Source of the DNA: Leadbetterella sp964489955
GTDB lineage: Bacteria > Bacteroidota > Bacteroidia > Cytophagales > Spirosomataceae
Assembly (NCBI GenBank): GCA_964489955.1
Contig: CAZBAV010000031.1
Span: 1 to 44,675, forward strand
Direction: 5' to 3'
DNA: 44,675 nt
Shown here: in pieces, positions 34,301 to 40,866 of the stretch
Position numbering within the stretch: the first letter of the stretch is position 1
How the letters are laid out: each line of letters starts with the position of its first letter
Notes under the pieces: model-generated
Told to the model about the DNA's origin: nothing
Seen by the model: only the letters and a program-made list of their open reading frames with translations
The model's database searches: none
Made by a program: the position numbers and the translations under genes

Positions 34301-34475
34301 TTGTACCAGAAACTGTGCCCCTCACACCTACACTCACACCTACCAATAGTTCTTTTGTTTTAGCGTCTTCTATTTTTCCCGACACAGTGGTCTGTGCATA
34401 AGTAAAGGCTAATCCAAAAAATGCAAGACAAACAGTCATTAACACCCTGACTTGGATAATAAATTTCTTACTCAT
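31332..34475 (-). CDS. TonB-dependent receptor (large, with Ala/Val/Gln-rich insertion)
   Basis: 1047 aa when started at the ATG at 34475; a longer frame would begin at TTG 34526 and has no signal-like start. Signal peptide ends at FTYAQ. A CarboxypepD_reg-like domain follows (TTVSGKIEDAKTKELLVGVS, VGYKTAIVEVTG), then the plug with GSMKGINLTTQGLLFKSVNM, RVVQMIDGMDN and VEILPGAASALYGPNSINGL, then the barrel. An insertion at about 710-800 is rich in Ala, Val and Gln and contains 24-bp DNA repeats. The C-terminus ends STYYVSLTFDQLFNR. The substrate is unknown; no SusD partner is adjacent, which argues against a SusCD glycan system. Confidence 0.93.
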   Translation of the reverse strand: MSKKFIIQVRVLMTVCLAFFGLAFTYAQTTVSGKIEDAKTKELLVGVSVGVRGTVSGTISDQSGNFKLTTNVAPPFELIITSVGYKTAIVEVTGNQNNIVVALEEQSIMGQEIVVSASRVAESEMKSPVTVEKIDLRTIRETTASNFYDAMGSMKGINLTTQGLLFKSVNMRGFGSTGNPRVVQMIDGMDNMSPALNFAVDNIVGMPELDVESVEILPGAASALYGPNSINGLILMNSKSPFLYQGISANVKTGVMNESGRTKATTPFYDASIRYAKAFNDKLAFKINLSYLKAEDWQAYNFTNLNGGTGVANGGRGPGVSTDYNGTNVYGDEVRANMRTVAQQMAANGLIPAAAVGMVPDQFVSRTGFKETDMADANTSSFKTNLALHYRPTEKLEIIGQYNYGFGSTLYTGTGRYTLKDFSISQAKLELKGDNFNIKGYTTMENSGKSAFLGLSAVQILNQHKAHPTWFGEYVGTYLGALQQGASADQAHLAARGQADIGLPTGQALRDKAQEFNNLPIVNGGGGFLDKSNLVHFEGLYNFKNEIKFMELLVGANYRQYNLRSDGTLFNDLDHGRDGRLTIGEYGAYAQAAKSFFNNHFKLIGSLRYDKNENFDGQFSPRLSGIFSYGQSNIRLSYQTGFRIPTTQNQFINLATPSGVLIGGLPEFVSKYDLDKGIPKQVLDRFTAANAAGNPLSIFSEAERASILAKAKTYATAAVEQARPQIVAGVTAQVTAGVTAQVTAGVDQAIAAGQIPASQREAAIAAQVTAQMASPQVQALISENVKTVFDQQVAGATAQVAPAYALDALPKYQAKPFKPEKITSYEIGYKGLLAKRLFVDSYYYWSKYENFIGGAIIVVPTGTRTDGLPAVANIAAGQFTGYSRPTNTGETITVQGWAAALNYSFDKGYNAGLNISHNRLAGFTASPEQHYAGFNTPEYTYNVSFGKRLGSGDKFGFNVSLRHQDEFVWESNFAVPTDATVPEFGNTTVPKITNVDAQVSAKLPGIKSILKVGGTNIGGKSYFQAFGSSMVGSTYYVSLTFDQLFNR
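32239..32296 (-). repeat. 24-bp tandem repeats inside the TonB receptor gene
   Basis: Two full 24-bp units (32239-32262, 32263-32286) and a partial third encode TAGVTAQV on the minus strand. The units differ at only two bases, so expansion or contraction by slippage is possible and always keeps the frame. Confidence 0.75.
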
Positions 34476-34661
34476 AATAATTCTCAATAAGGTTTCTAAT
34501 CTTTTTGACACAATAATAAGAAACAAAAATTATTTTAGTACAATTATTTCGGCAAATAATCAAAAAAATCATTTACCTTATATTAATCAAAAAAAAGAGG
34601 CATTAATTGTAATGAATGTTTTTACATTATATGTTGTTGTATAAATAAAAATTAAAGAACT

Positions 34662-35564
34662 ATGTCTTTTAGGAGAGACTTTTTAAAAACTTTAACAGGA
34701 ATTGGTACTTTGACAACTTTATCGTCCCTCAAAAACCTTTCGGATTCTCTGAAAGAAGAGGATTACAAAATGCCAGTATTATTTATTGGTCATGGTAGTC
34801 CCATGAACGCCATTGAAGACAATGAGTTCAATAAAAAATGGAAACAAATAGCGAAGGATTTCCCTAAGCCTAAGGCAGTATTGTGTATTTCTGCCCATTG
34901 GCTTACAAAAGGTAGTATGGTAACAGCAGCACCACAGCTGAAGACCATCCACGACTTTGGCGGTTTCCCAAAGGAACTCTTTGCTGTGCAGTATCCTGCT
35001 CCCGGCATGCCTGATCTAGCAAAAACCACTAAAAACCTAATAAAGTCCACAGACGTGGTTTTGGACCACGATTGGGGTTTTGACCACGGTAGCTGGTCTG
35101 TGGTTAAGAACATGTATCCAAACGCCGATGTGCCAATGATTCAATTGAGTATAGACTACTACAAGCAGGGTAGCTACCATTATGAGCTTGGACAGCAGCT
35201 ACAAAGTTTAAGAAAAAAAGGTGTTTTAATTCTTGGTAGCGGTAATATGGTACATAACCTGCGTATGATACGGATTCCTGCTGGTTCCGATCCTTCTTTG
35301 GGTTTTAATGTAAATTACGGTTTTGATTGGGCATTGGAAATGAATGAGGTGTTTAAAAAACATATTTCTGACAAAAACCACAAACCGCTATTCAACTACA
35401 AAACTTTACATAAAGATGCTGAATTGGCCGTACCTACTCCCGACCACTATTGGCCGTTAATTTATAGCCTTGGGGCAACTGACACAAAAGATGAGATCAC
35501 ATTCTTTAACGATAAGGCGGTGGCGGGCTCTCTCACTATGACTTCCGTAATCTTTAAACAATAA
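34662..35564 (+). CDS. DODA-type extradiol aromatic ring-opening dioxygenase with Tat-like leader
   Basis: 300 aa. Residues 1-25 read as a twin-arginine signal (FRRDFLK then GIGTLTTLSSL). The enzyme proper starts near M37: VLFIGHGSPMNAI with metal ligand H44, CISAHW with H79, FDHGSWSVVKNMYP, and a late VPTPDHYWPLIYSLGA block. This is the LigB-superfamily 4,5-DOPA dioxygenase (YgiD-like) group, which opens catechol rings with a metal ion. E. coli YgiD has no signal, so export here is unusual. It could act on catechols in the periplasm. It is a single gene ending at a strong hairpin. Confidence 0.9.
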   Translation: MSFRRDFLKTLTGIGTLTTLSSLKNLSDSLKEEDYKMPVLFIGHGSPMNAIEDNEFNKKWKQIAKDFPKPKAVLCISAHWLTKGSMVTAAPQLKTIHDFGGFPKELFAVQYPAPGMPDLAKTTKNLIKSTDVVLDHDWGFDHGSWSVVKNMYPNADVPMIQLSIDYYKQGSYHYELGQQLQSLRKKGVLILGSGNMVHNLRMIRIPAGSDPSLGFNVNYGFDWALEMNEVFKKHISDKNHKPLFNYKTLHKDAELAVPTPDHYWPLIYSLGATDTKDEITFFNDKAVAGSLTMTSVIFKQ

Positions 35565-35566
35565 AA

Positions 35567-35594
35567 GCAAAAGAGGCCAAGCGGCCTCTTTTGC
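35567..35594. terminator. bidirectional terminator
   Basis: GCAAAAGAGGCC (35567-35578), loop AAGC, and exact complement 35583-35594. T-rich arms on both strands; it serves the dioxygenase gene and possibly the convergent gene at 35664. Confidence 0.85.
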
Positions 35595-35663
35595 AAATCT
35601 ATAAACAAACAAATACGTATTTAAAAATACGGAAGACTTTTGCGAGCTCCTCGCTCCACAGTT

Positions 35664-36362
35664 TTATATGTTTTTTGCCACTAAAGCAGGATCTATTGTA
35701 ACAGCCCTGTCTGAACGCTCCTTACCTCTTATATGCGTTATAGAGATAACTCCATCTATATTTACATTGAAAGGACTGATGGTTTCCGAGTTAATATGCT
35801 TTGCTTTTGACGAAAGCGTAAGACTCACGTAACCATCATTGTAAATAATACCTTTATCTCCAGGTTTGTGGTTAGCTGTAAATTTTGGAAGGTCTAACCT
35901 CTTAAGATTTAATTTTATATCCGAAATGTCTGTAGCCTTTAGTAGATTCCGAGTTTCCCTTGTTCCAAAGTTATAAGCCAGACTACCTACGTATGCTTTT
36001 GCTAACTGTATCTTTCCGTTTTCTACCGGCACTTCTATATGTAGTTTTACACCATTTTGGACTTCCTTTAGTTTAAAATCCTGCTCTTTACTAGTTTGCA
36101 CTTCATCATAACCTGTATTCTTGGTCAATATCTGAAACCTCACTACTTTTACCGCCTTACCTTTGGGATCTTTGCTATCAAAAACCAATTGGCTTAGGTC
36201 ATTACTTCCACCTTCGTCCTCCGAGCCCTCCCCCGCAAATAGTACTCTTACAAAACGGGTATCAATCTTCTGCCCTTCGGCTTCAAAGAACCCCGCATTT
36301 TTTTGAGCAAAAAGACCAATAGATATCGCCATAGAAAGGGCCAATACACTAAATTTTTTCAT
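35664..36362 (-). CDS. exported protein of unknown function, 232 aa
   Basis: Signal peptide MKKFSVLALSMAISIGLFAQ, then a soluble beta-rich protein with no motif I know. It has an acidic Gly/Glu stretch (FAGEGSEDEGGSND, about residues 43-56), many Lys-Asp pairs, and strands such as VKVVRFQILTKN and VKLHIEVPVENGKIQLAKAY. No lipobox and no membrane helix, so it is predicted periplasmic or secreted. It has its own strong promoter and no co-oriented neighbour close by. Confidence 0.75.
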   Translation of the reverse strand: MKKFSVLALSMAISIGLFAQKNAGFFEAEGQKIDTRFVRVLFAGEGSEDEGGSNDLSQLVFDSKDPKGKAVKVVRFQILTKNTGYDEVQTSKEQDFKLKEVQNGVKLHIEVPVENGKIQLAKAYVGSLAYNFGTRETRNLLKATDISDIKLNLKRLDLPKFTANHKPGDKGIIYNDGYVSLTLSSKAKHINSETISPFNVNIDGVISITHIRGKERSDRAVTIDPALVAKNI

Positions 36363-36386
36363 ATTTTTTCAATCAATTAGTTTCTG

Positions 36387-36417
36387 CAAATATACTATTT
36401 AAAATAATTCTAAACAA
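36387..36417 (-). promoter_or_regulatory. promoter of the gene at 35664-36362
   Basis: On the minus strand TTG (36415-36417), 20 nt, TATATTTG (36387-36394); full consensus match, 24 nt before the ATG. Confidence 0.7.
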
Positions 36418-36499
36418 CAAAACCCTACGTTTCGTCACTCGCTTATCAATTAACATAGAAATAATACGGCCATATTATAGATAGTTATTAGTTTTTATT

Positions 36500-36507
36500 T
36501 AACTTTG
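36500..36507 (+). promoter_or_regulatory. guaB: -7 box of guaB
   Basis: TAACTTTG matches TAnnTTTG, 32 nt before the ATG; no TTG at the expected place, so activity may depend on other factors. No riboswitch-like structure is visible in the short leader. Confidence 0.5.
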
Positions 36508-36539
36508 CACCGCAAATAATAACCTGTATTGTTTGCATC

Positions 36540-38009
36540 ATGATAAACTCATCTAAGCTTCTTTTTGAAGCACTCACCTACGACGACGTCCTCCTTGTTC
36601 CAGCTTATTCTGAGGTACTTCCCAAAGACACAGACACGCGTACTAAGCTTACGAAAAACATCACTTTGAACCTTCCTTTGGTATCTGCAGCCATGGATAC
36701 TGTGACCGAGCACGAAATGGCTATAGCCATAGCACAGGAAGGAGGTATTGGCATTATTCACAAAAACATGAGCATAGAAGAGCAGGCAGACCAGGTACGC
36801 CGGGTAAAACGTTCTGAAAGCGGAATGATAATAGACCCTATCACTCTTGATATAGACTCTGTAGTGGGAGACGCCCTTAGAATTATGCAAGAGTTTAAAG
36901 TAGGGGGCATCCCTGTAATAGATGAAAGCGGCCAACTTAAAGGCATCGTTACAAACAGAGATTTACGCTTTCAGAAAGACAAAAGCCTCCCTATAGCGGA
37001 AATCATGACTGTAAACAATCTGATCACTGCTCAAGTGGGAATAAGCCTGGAAGAAGCTGAGAATATTTTGATGGAAAAGAAAATAGAGAAGCTTCCTATA
37101 GTAGATAAAGACAATAAACTTGCGGGTCTTATCACTTACAGAGATATCCTAAAAAAGCTTAACAAGCCAAATGCTGCCAAAGATAAGCTTGGCAGGTTAT
37201 TGGTAGGTGCAGCAGTGGGTGTAACCGCCGACTTAGAACCTAGAGTAACTGCTCTTGTAAAGGCCGGAGTAGATGTAGTAAGTATAGATACAGCCCATGG
37301 TCACTCGAAAGGCGTAATTGATGCATTGAAAAGCATAAAAGCCAAATTCCCTAATCTGGAGGTGATTTGTGGAAATATAGCTACAGGAGAAGCAGCTAAA
37401 GCCCTTGCAGATGCAGGAGCAGATGCAGTGAAAGTAGGTGTAGGGCCAGGGAGTATTTGTACCACGCGTGTTATAGCCGGTATTGGTATGCCGCAGTTAT
37501 CAGCAGTTAACCTTTGTGCCGAGGCATTGAAAGGAACAGGGGTACCTGTAATAGCAGATGGTGGTATCCGTTTTTCCGGTGATATTGCCAAAGCCATAGC
37601 AGGTGGAGCCAGTACCATCATGATGGGTTCTGTTTTAGCGGGAACCGAAGAGGCTCCGGGCGAGATTGTAATATTTGAAGGACGTAAGTTTAAGTCGTAC
37701 CGCGGTATGGGCTCAGTAGAAGCCATGGAAGACGGATCTAAAGATAGATATTTCCAAGATGCCACAGATGATGTAAAGAAACTGGTTCCTGAAGGGATTG
37801 TAGGGAAAGTGCCTTATAAAGGAGCTGCCCGTGAAATCATTTACCAAATGGCAGGTGGTCTTAAGGCTGGTATGGGGTATTGTGGAGCAAAAGATATTGC
37901 CACCTTACAGGAAGCCAAGTTTATTAAAATCACGTCTTCTGGTATTAGGGAATCACACCCTCATGACGTAATGATTACCAAAGAAGCACCGAACTACACT
38001 ACCAAGTAA
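36540..38009 (+). CDS. guaB: IMP dehydrogenase
   Basis: 489 aa. It converts IMP to XMP with NAD, the committed step to GMP. The TIM-barrel catalytic domain is split by two CBS domains at about 95-205. The catalytic loop GPGSICTTR contains the nucleophile C307, the NAD/IMP region is VICGNIATGEAA, DGGIRFSGDIAKA and MMGSVLAGTEEAPGE, and the flap has SYRGMGSVEAM. Length and order are normal. It is a single gene with a -7 box only 32 nt upstream. No guaA or pur genes are adjacent. Confidence 0.98.
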   Translation: MINSSKLLFEALTYDDVLLVPAYSEVLPKDTDTRTKLTKNITLNLPLVSAAMDTVTEHEMAIAIAQEGGIGIIHKNMSIEEQADQVRRVKRSESGMIIDPITLDIDSVVGDALRIMQEFKVGGIPVIDESGQLKGIVTNRDLRFQKDKSLPIAEIMTVNNLITAQVGISLEEAENILMEKKIEKLPIVDKDNKLAGLITYRDILKKLNKPNAAKDKLGRLLVGAAVGVTADLEPRVTALVKAGVDVVSIDTAHGHSKGVIDALKSIKAKFPNLEVICGNIATGEAAKALADAGADAVKVGVGPGSICTTRVIAGIGMPQLSAVNLCAEALKGTGVPVIADGGIRFSGDIAKAIAGGASTIMMGSVLAGTEEAPGEIVIFEGRKFKSYRGMGSVEAMEDGSKDRYFQDATDDVKKLVPEGIVGKVPYKGAAREIIYQMAGGLKAGMGYCGAKDIATLQEAKFIKITSSGIRESHPHDVMITKEAPNYTTK

Positions 38010-38021
38010 TAAAAAACTCAA

Positions 38022-38064
38022 TAGGCTTGATCAGAAGGTATGTTTATCCTTCTGACCAAGCCTA
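38022..38064 (-). terminator. long hairpin serving as terminator of the DUF1080 gene
   Basis: TAGGCTTG-A-TCAGAAGG (38022-38038) pairs with CCTTCTGA-C-CAAGCCTA (38048-38064), 16 pairs and one mismatch. On the minus strand it is followed by TTGAGTTTTTTA. On the plus strand no T run follows, so guaB may end less sharply. It lies 175 nt beyond the DUF1080 stop. Confidence 0.65.
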
Positions 38065-38238
38065 ATAAAAATGTACATAATAATCTGCACATTAACTTTA
38101 GAAACACTTCATCCCTGAAATTTAAGTTAAAATCCAAACTTCTTTCTTAAAGAGTCAAGTCTTTTAATGAATCCCCGACTTGATTTATGACACCCAGAAT
38201 ACAGATTAGATTAATCTAAAAATCTCTATAAAATCCTC

Positions 38239-39078
38239 TTAATATTTACAAAGACTATTATCCGACTTCACGAAATAAGATCGGTAATTCTTGGCTTTAG
38301 GATCTGTACAACCCTGGAGATTCAGTAATTCTACCTTTCTAAATTCAACAGGATGGCTTTCGCTTTGGAGAGATATAGTACCTCCATCCAGAAGTTTTCC
38401 ATCAATTTTAACTTTTGGGTCAAAAGGATTAACGTTCCCTCCACCTATTTGCGGATTGGCATATTCCATTACTTTCTCACCGTTTACATAATGCCGGATT
38501 AGGGAGTCTCCCAGCACTTCTACTTCTGCTGTAACCCACTGGTCTCCATAGTAAGTTTTGGAGTTAGAATTTATGCAGTGCCTGGTGTCCAATTTACCAT
38601 TATACACCACGTTTGTGCCCGGAGTACATAGGTTAGAGGTGGTACGTTCACTTTTATCGCCACCTAAAAGCTGAACCTCTATAGAGATAGGGAAATCCTG
38701 GTCTTTTAACATCGTATTGGCAGGCTGTCCATGCACCATAATACCGCTGTTCCTAAATGCCCAGCCTTCCCCTCCATTGGCTTGTTCACCCGTAAAACGA
38801 TATTCTACTTTCACCACATAGTAAGAGTAAGGCGTTTTATAAAACAAATGGCCATAACGCTGGTTAAACTCGTCATAACCATCGTAGTTTACTACTACTT
38901 TTTTGTTTTTAACACTAAACGTATTGGCAAAATTGTCATTTAAATCATATCCCTTAATCTTAACATCCCACCCGTTTAGGTTCTTTTTATTGAACAATTG
39001 TTTCCAATCCTTTTGGGGAGCTGCAATTTGACCTTGAACATGGAATGAAATGATAAGTAAGAAAAAGAGTTTTCGCAT
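38239..39078 (-). CDS. DUF1080 (3-keto-disaccharide hydrolase-like) secreted protein
   Basis: 279 aa with a signal peptide ending at FHVQG. Residues about 22-250 are a DUF1080 concanavalin-like beta-sandwich: WKQLFNKKNLNGWDVKIKG, FRNSGIMVHGQPA, IEVQLLGGDK, DQWVTAEVEVLGDSLIRHYVNG, VEFRKVELLNL. Family members include 3-keto-glucoside hydrolases. The tail GCTDPKAKNY..DNSLCKY (256-279) is the cysteine-bracketed GCTDPxAxNY unit common at the ends of Bacteroidota secreted proteins; it may bind calcium or the cell wall. No oxidoreductase partner is nearby. Confidence 0.9.
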   Translation of the reverse strand: MRKLFFLLIISFHVQGQIAAPQKDWKQLFNKKNLNGWDVKIKGYDLNDNFANTFSVKNKKVVVNYDGYDEFNQRYGHLFYKTPYSYYVVKVEYRFTGEQANGGEGWAFRNSGIMVHGQPANTMLKDQDFPISIEVQLLGGDKSERTTSNLCTPGTNVVYNGKLDTRHCINSNSKTYYGDQWVTAEVEVLGDSLIRHYVNGEKVMEYANPQIGGGNVNPFDPKVKIDGKLLDGGTISLQSESHPVEFRKVELLNLQGCTDPKAKNYRSYFVKSDNSLCKY

Positions 39079-39119
39079 AATAAAGCTTGGTTTTGAAAAA
39101 TGCTAAAGTAAGGGAAATA

Positions 39120-39151
39120 TTGCAATAATTCATAAAGATGTTTTATCTTTC
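39120..39151 (+). promoter_or_regulatory. promoter of the Dabb gene
   Basis: TTG (39120-39122), 21 nt, TATCTTTC (39144-39151, one mismatch to TAnnTTTG). The predicted transcript begins near 39158, downstream of the ATG at 39138, so the gene should start at 39177. Confidence 0.5.
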
Positions 39152-39176
39152 GGCCTGTAAAAACCCAAAATGTGAT

Positions 39177-39578
39177 ATGAAAAGAAGGAATTTTGTAGGT
39201 GGAGTGGCCTTAGCCGCAAGTGCAACCAGCCTCTTGCAGTCATGCAGTAAAACACCCGAACTGCCTGAGATAAAGGGAATATTGCACTATGTGCTTTTTT
39301 GGCTTAGAGAAGACTTGACCAACGAAGAAAGGGAGAAGTTTACCACGTTTTTCGAGGAACTTAAACGTATCCCAGGCATTAAATCCTTAAGCTACGGAAA
39401 GCCTTCCGCAACCCACCCACGTCCTGTGGTAGACAATAGTTTTAGTTATAACCTTGTTGTGGTTTTTGAAAACCTTAAAGATGTAGGCGTGTACGAAAAT
39501 CATCCTATCCACTTAGAGGCAATTAAGAACTTTTCACATTATTGGACTAAAGTGGTGGTACACGACTCCACTCTCTAA
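39177..39578 (+). CDS. Dabb (stress-responsive A/B barrel) protein with Tat/lipoprotein-like leader
   Basis: 133 aa from the ATG at 39177. The leader MKRRNFVGGVALAASATSLL has a twin-arginine motif, followed by QSC, a possible lipobox with lipidated cysteine near residue 25. The Dabb domain starts at KGILHYVLFWLRED and has FFEELKRIPGIKSLSYGKPS, YNLVVVFENLKDV and YENHPIHLEAI, a ferredoxin-like dimer fold. Function is unclear. The 3' end overlaps the 3' end of rnhB by 4 nt on the opposite strand. The ATG at 39138 would start a peptide without leader character and is inside the promoter. Confidence 0.85.
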   Translation: MKRRNFVGGVALAASATSLLQSCSKTPELPEIKGILHYVLFWLREDLTNEEREKFTTFFEELKRIPGIKSLSYGKPSATHPRPVVDNSFSYNLVVVFENLKDVGVYENHPIHLEAIKNFSHYWTKVVVHDSTL

Positions 39579-40159
39579 ACCCGTACCTTAAAAGTCATCC
39601 TGTGGTAAGGTGTATATCCGTGTTCTAAGATAGCTTTGCGGTGAAAAATGGTCGGATAGCCCGCATTTTCATGCCATTTATATTGGGGAAACTCCAATGC
39701 GAGGTTCTCCATTATTTCATCCCTATAGGTTTTAGCTAATATGGAAGCTGCGGCTATGGACATAAATTTAGCGTCGCCTTTTATTACACAGGTATGCGGA
39801 ATCATTGGATAAGGTGTAAACCTGTTCCCATCTACTAAAAGATGTTCCGGGCAGCATGCCGGCATTATTTTTTCTACAGCCCGATGCATAGCCAAAAAGC
39901 TCGCTTTAAGGATATTTATCTTGTCTATTTCTATGTTGGAAGCTTCTGCCACAGCCCACACCACCGCGTCCCTTTCAATTTCTATACGCAGTTTGTTACG
40001 TTCTTCTTTGGTGAGCTGCTTAGAATCGTTAAGCAAGCCGTTCTCATAATCTTTGGGCAAAATCACGGCTGCAGCTACCACCGGACCAGCCAGACAACCC
40101 CGACCGGCTTCGTCCAGGCCTGCTTCTGTATACTGGCTATTAAAACTCTGTAGCAGCAT
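39575..40159 (-). CDS. rnhB: ribonuclease HII
   Basis: 194 aa. Removes RNA primers and misinserted ribonucleotides from RNA-DNA hybrids. Metal-binding residues are D16 and E17 (AGLDEAGRGCLAGPV), D110 (LLVDGNRF) and D129 (IKGDAKFMSIAAASILAK). The length is normal for a short RNase HII. The ATG overlaps the psd stop by one base (TAATG), so it is translationally coupled to psd. Its stop overlaps that of the Dabb gene. Confidence 0.97.
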   Translation of the reverse strand: MLLQSFNSQYTEAGLDEAGRGCLAGPVVAAAVILPKDYENGLLNDSKQLTKEERNKLRIEIERDAVVWAVAEASNIEIDKINILKASFLAMHRAVEKIMPACCPEHLLVDGNRFTPYPMIPHTCVIKGDAKFMSIAAASILAKTYRDEIMENLALEFPQYKWHENAGYPTIFHRKAILEHGYTPYHRMTFKVRV

Positions 40160-40815
40160 TATAGCTCTGCTATTACAGTCTCTCCTCCTACTGGTCTATC
40201 GTCTAACTTTACGTTTATTTTAGCTGTAAGAGGCAAGAAAATATCTATGCGTGAGCCAAATTTAATGAAGCCAAACTCTTCGCCTTGTTTTACCTCTGAG
40301 CCTTTGTCTACATACCAGCACAACCTACGTGCCATAGCCCCTGCTATTTGGCGGAAAAGAACTTCTGTACCGCTTGTATGCTTTGTAACAATAGTGGTAC
40401 GCTCGTTTTCTGTACTACTTTTTGGATGCCATGCCACCAAATACTTACCCGGATGGTACTTAAAATAAGAAACTATGCCTGAGATAGGGTTAAAATTAAT
40501 ATGTACATTTATGGGAGACATAAAAATAGAAACCTGGATACGCTTATCCTTAAAATACTCGGTTTCTTCTACTTCTTCTATTACCACCACTTTGCCATCA
40601 GCAGGAGCTATAATATGCTGTGGGTTTATTGGCGTTTTTCTTGTAGGTTTACGGAAAAATTGTAAAACAATTATCATTAAAAATGCACTTAACACCCACG
40701 CAGTGGTAGTTAAAAAAGTGCTATCCGGAGCAAAATAATAGGTAGCCCCCAACAATATGGCCGAGGCAATAAGTGCTACAATGATTGTTCCCGTGGCTTC
40801 TTTATGTAAGGTCAT
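40159..40815 (-). CDS. psd: phosphatidylserine decarboxylase, short type
   Basis: 218 aa. Makes phosphatidylethanolamine from phosphatidylserine. Two N-terminal membrane helices (about 10-28 and 35-54) anchor it. The catalytic core has IAPADGKVVVIEE with D73, SPINVHINFNP with H105, and the self-cleavage site G187-S188 in FIKFGSRIDIFLP, where the serine becomes the pyruvoyl group. This is the small PSD group seen in Bacteroidota and Proteobacteria of the Sinorhizobium type. It is followed by rnhB with a one-base overlap. A TATATTTG box lies 36 nt upstream. Confidence 0.96.
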   Translation of the reverse strand: MTLHKEATGTIIVALIASAILLGATYYFAPDSTFLTTTAWVLSAFLMIIVLQFFRKPTRKTPINPQHIIAPADGKVVVIEEVEETEYFKDKRIQVSIFMSPINVHINFNPISGIVSYFKYHPGKYLVAWHPKSSTENERTTIVTKHTSGTEVLFRQIAGAMARRLCWYVDKGSEVKQGEEFGFIKFGSRIDIFLPLTAKINVKLDDRPVGGETVIAEL

Positions 40816-40850
40816 GTATATAAATATTTTCTATAAATACGTTTAAAGCA

Positions 40851-40858
40851 CAAATATA
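40851..40858 (-). promoter_or_regulatory. -7 box of psd-rnhB
   Basis: TATATTTG on the minus strand matches TAnnTTTG; no TTG at the proper distance. It lies in the 51-bp gap between the divergent psd and membrane-TPR genes. Confidence 0.45.
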
Positions 40859-40866
40859 AGCACAAG

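Noticed and set aside
31332..34475. SusC-type glycan utilisation locus around the large TonB receptor
   Set aside because: No SusD-like lipoprotein or glycoside hydrolase is adjacent, and the receptor lacks the extra features of SusC pairs.
34615..34628. AATGT-TTTT-ACATT inverted repeat before the dioxygenase gene
   Set aside because: Five-base arms in very A/T-rich DNA; expected by chance.
36549..36935. 128-codon minus-strand open frame at the start of guaB
   Set aside because: Opposite to the conserved N-terminal part of guaB; no independent support.
37301..37765. 154-codon minus-strand open frame inside guaB
   Set aside because: guaB is certain in this region; the antisense peptide is Pro/Ser/Ala-rich shadow sequence.
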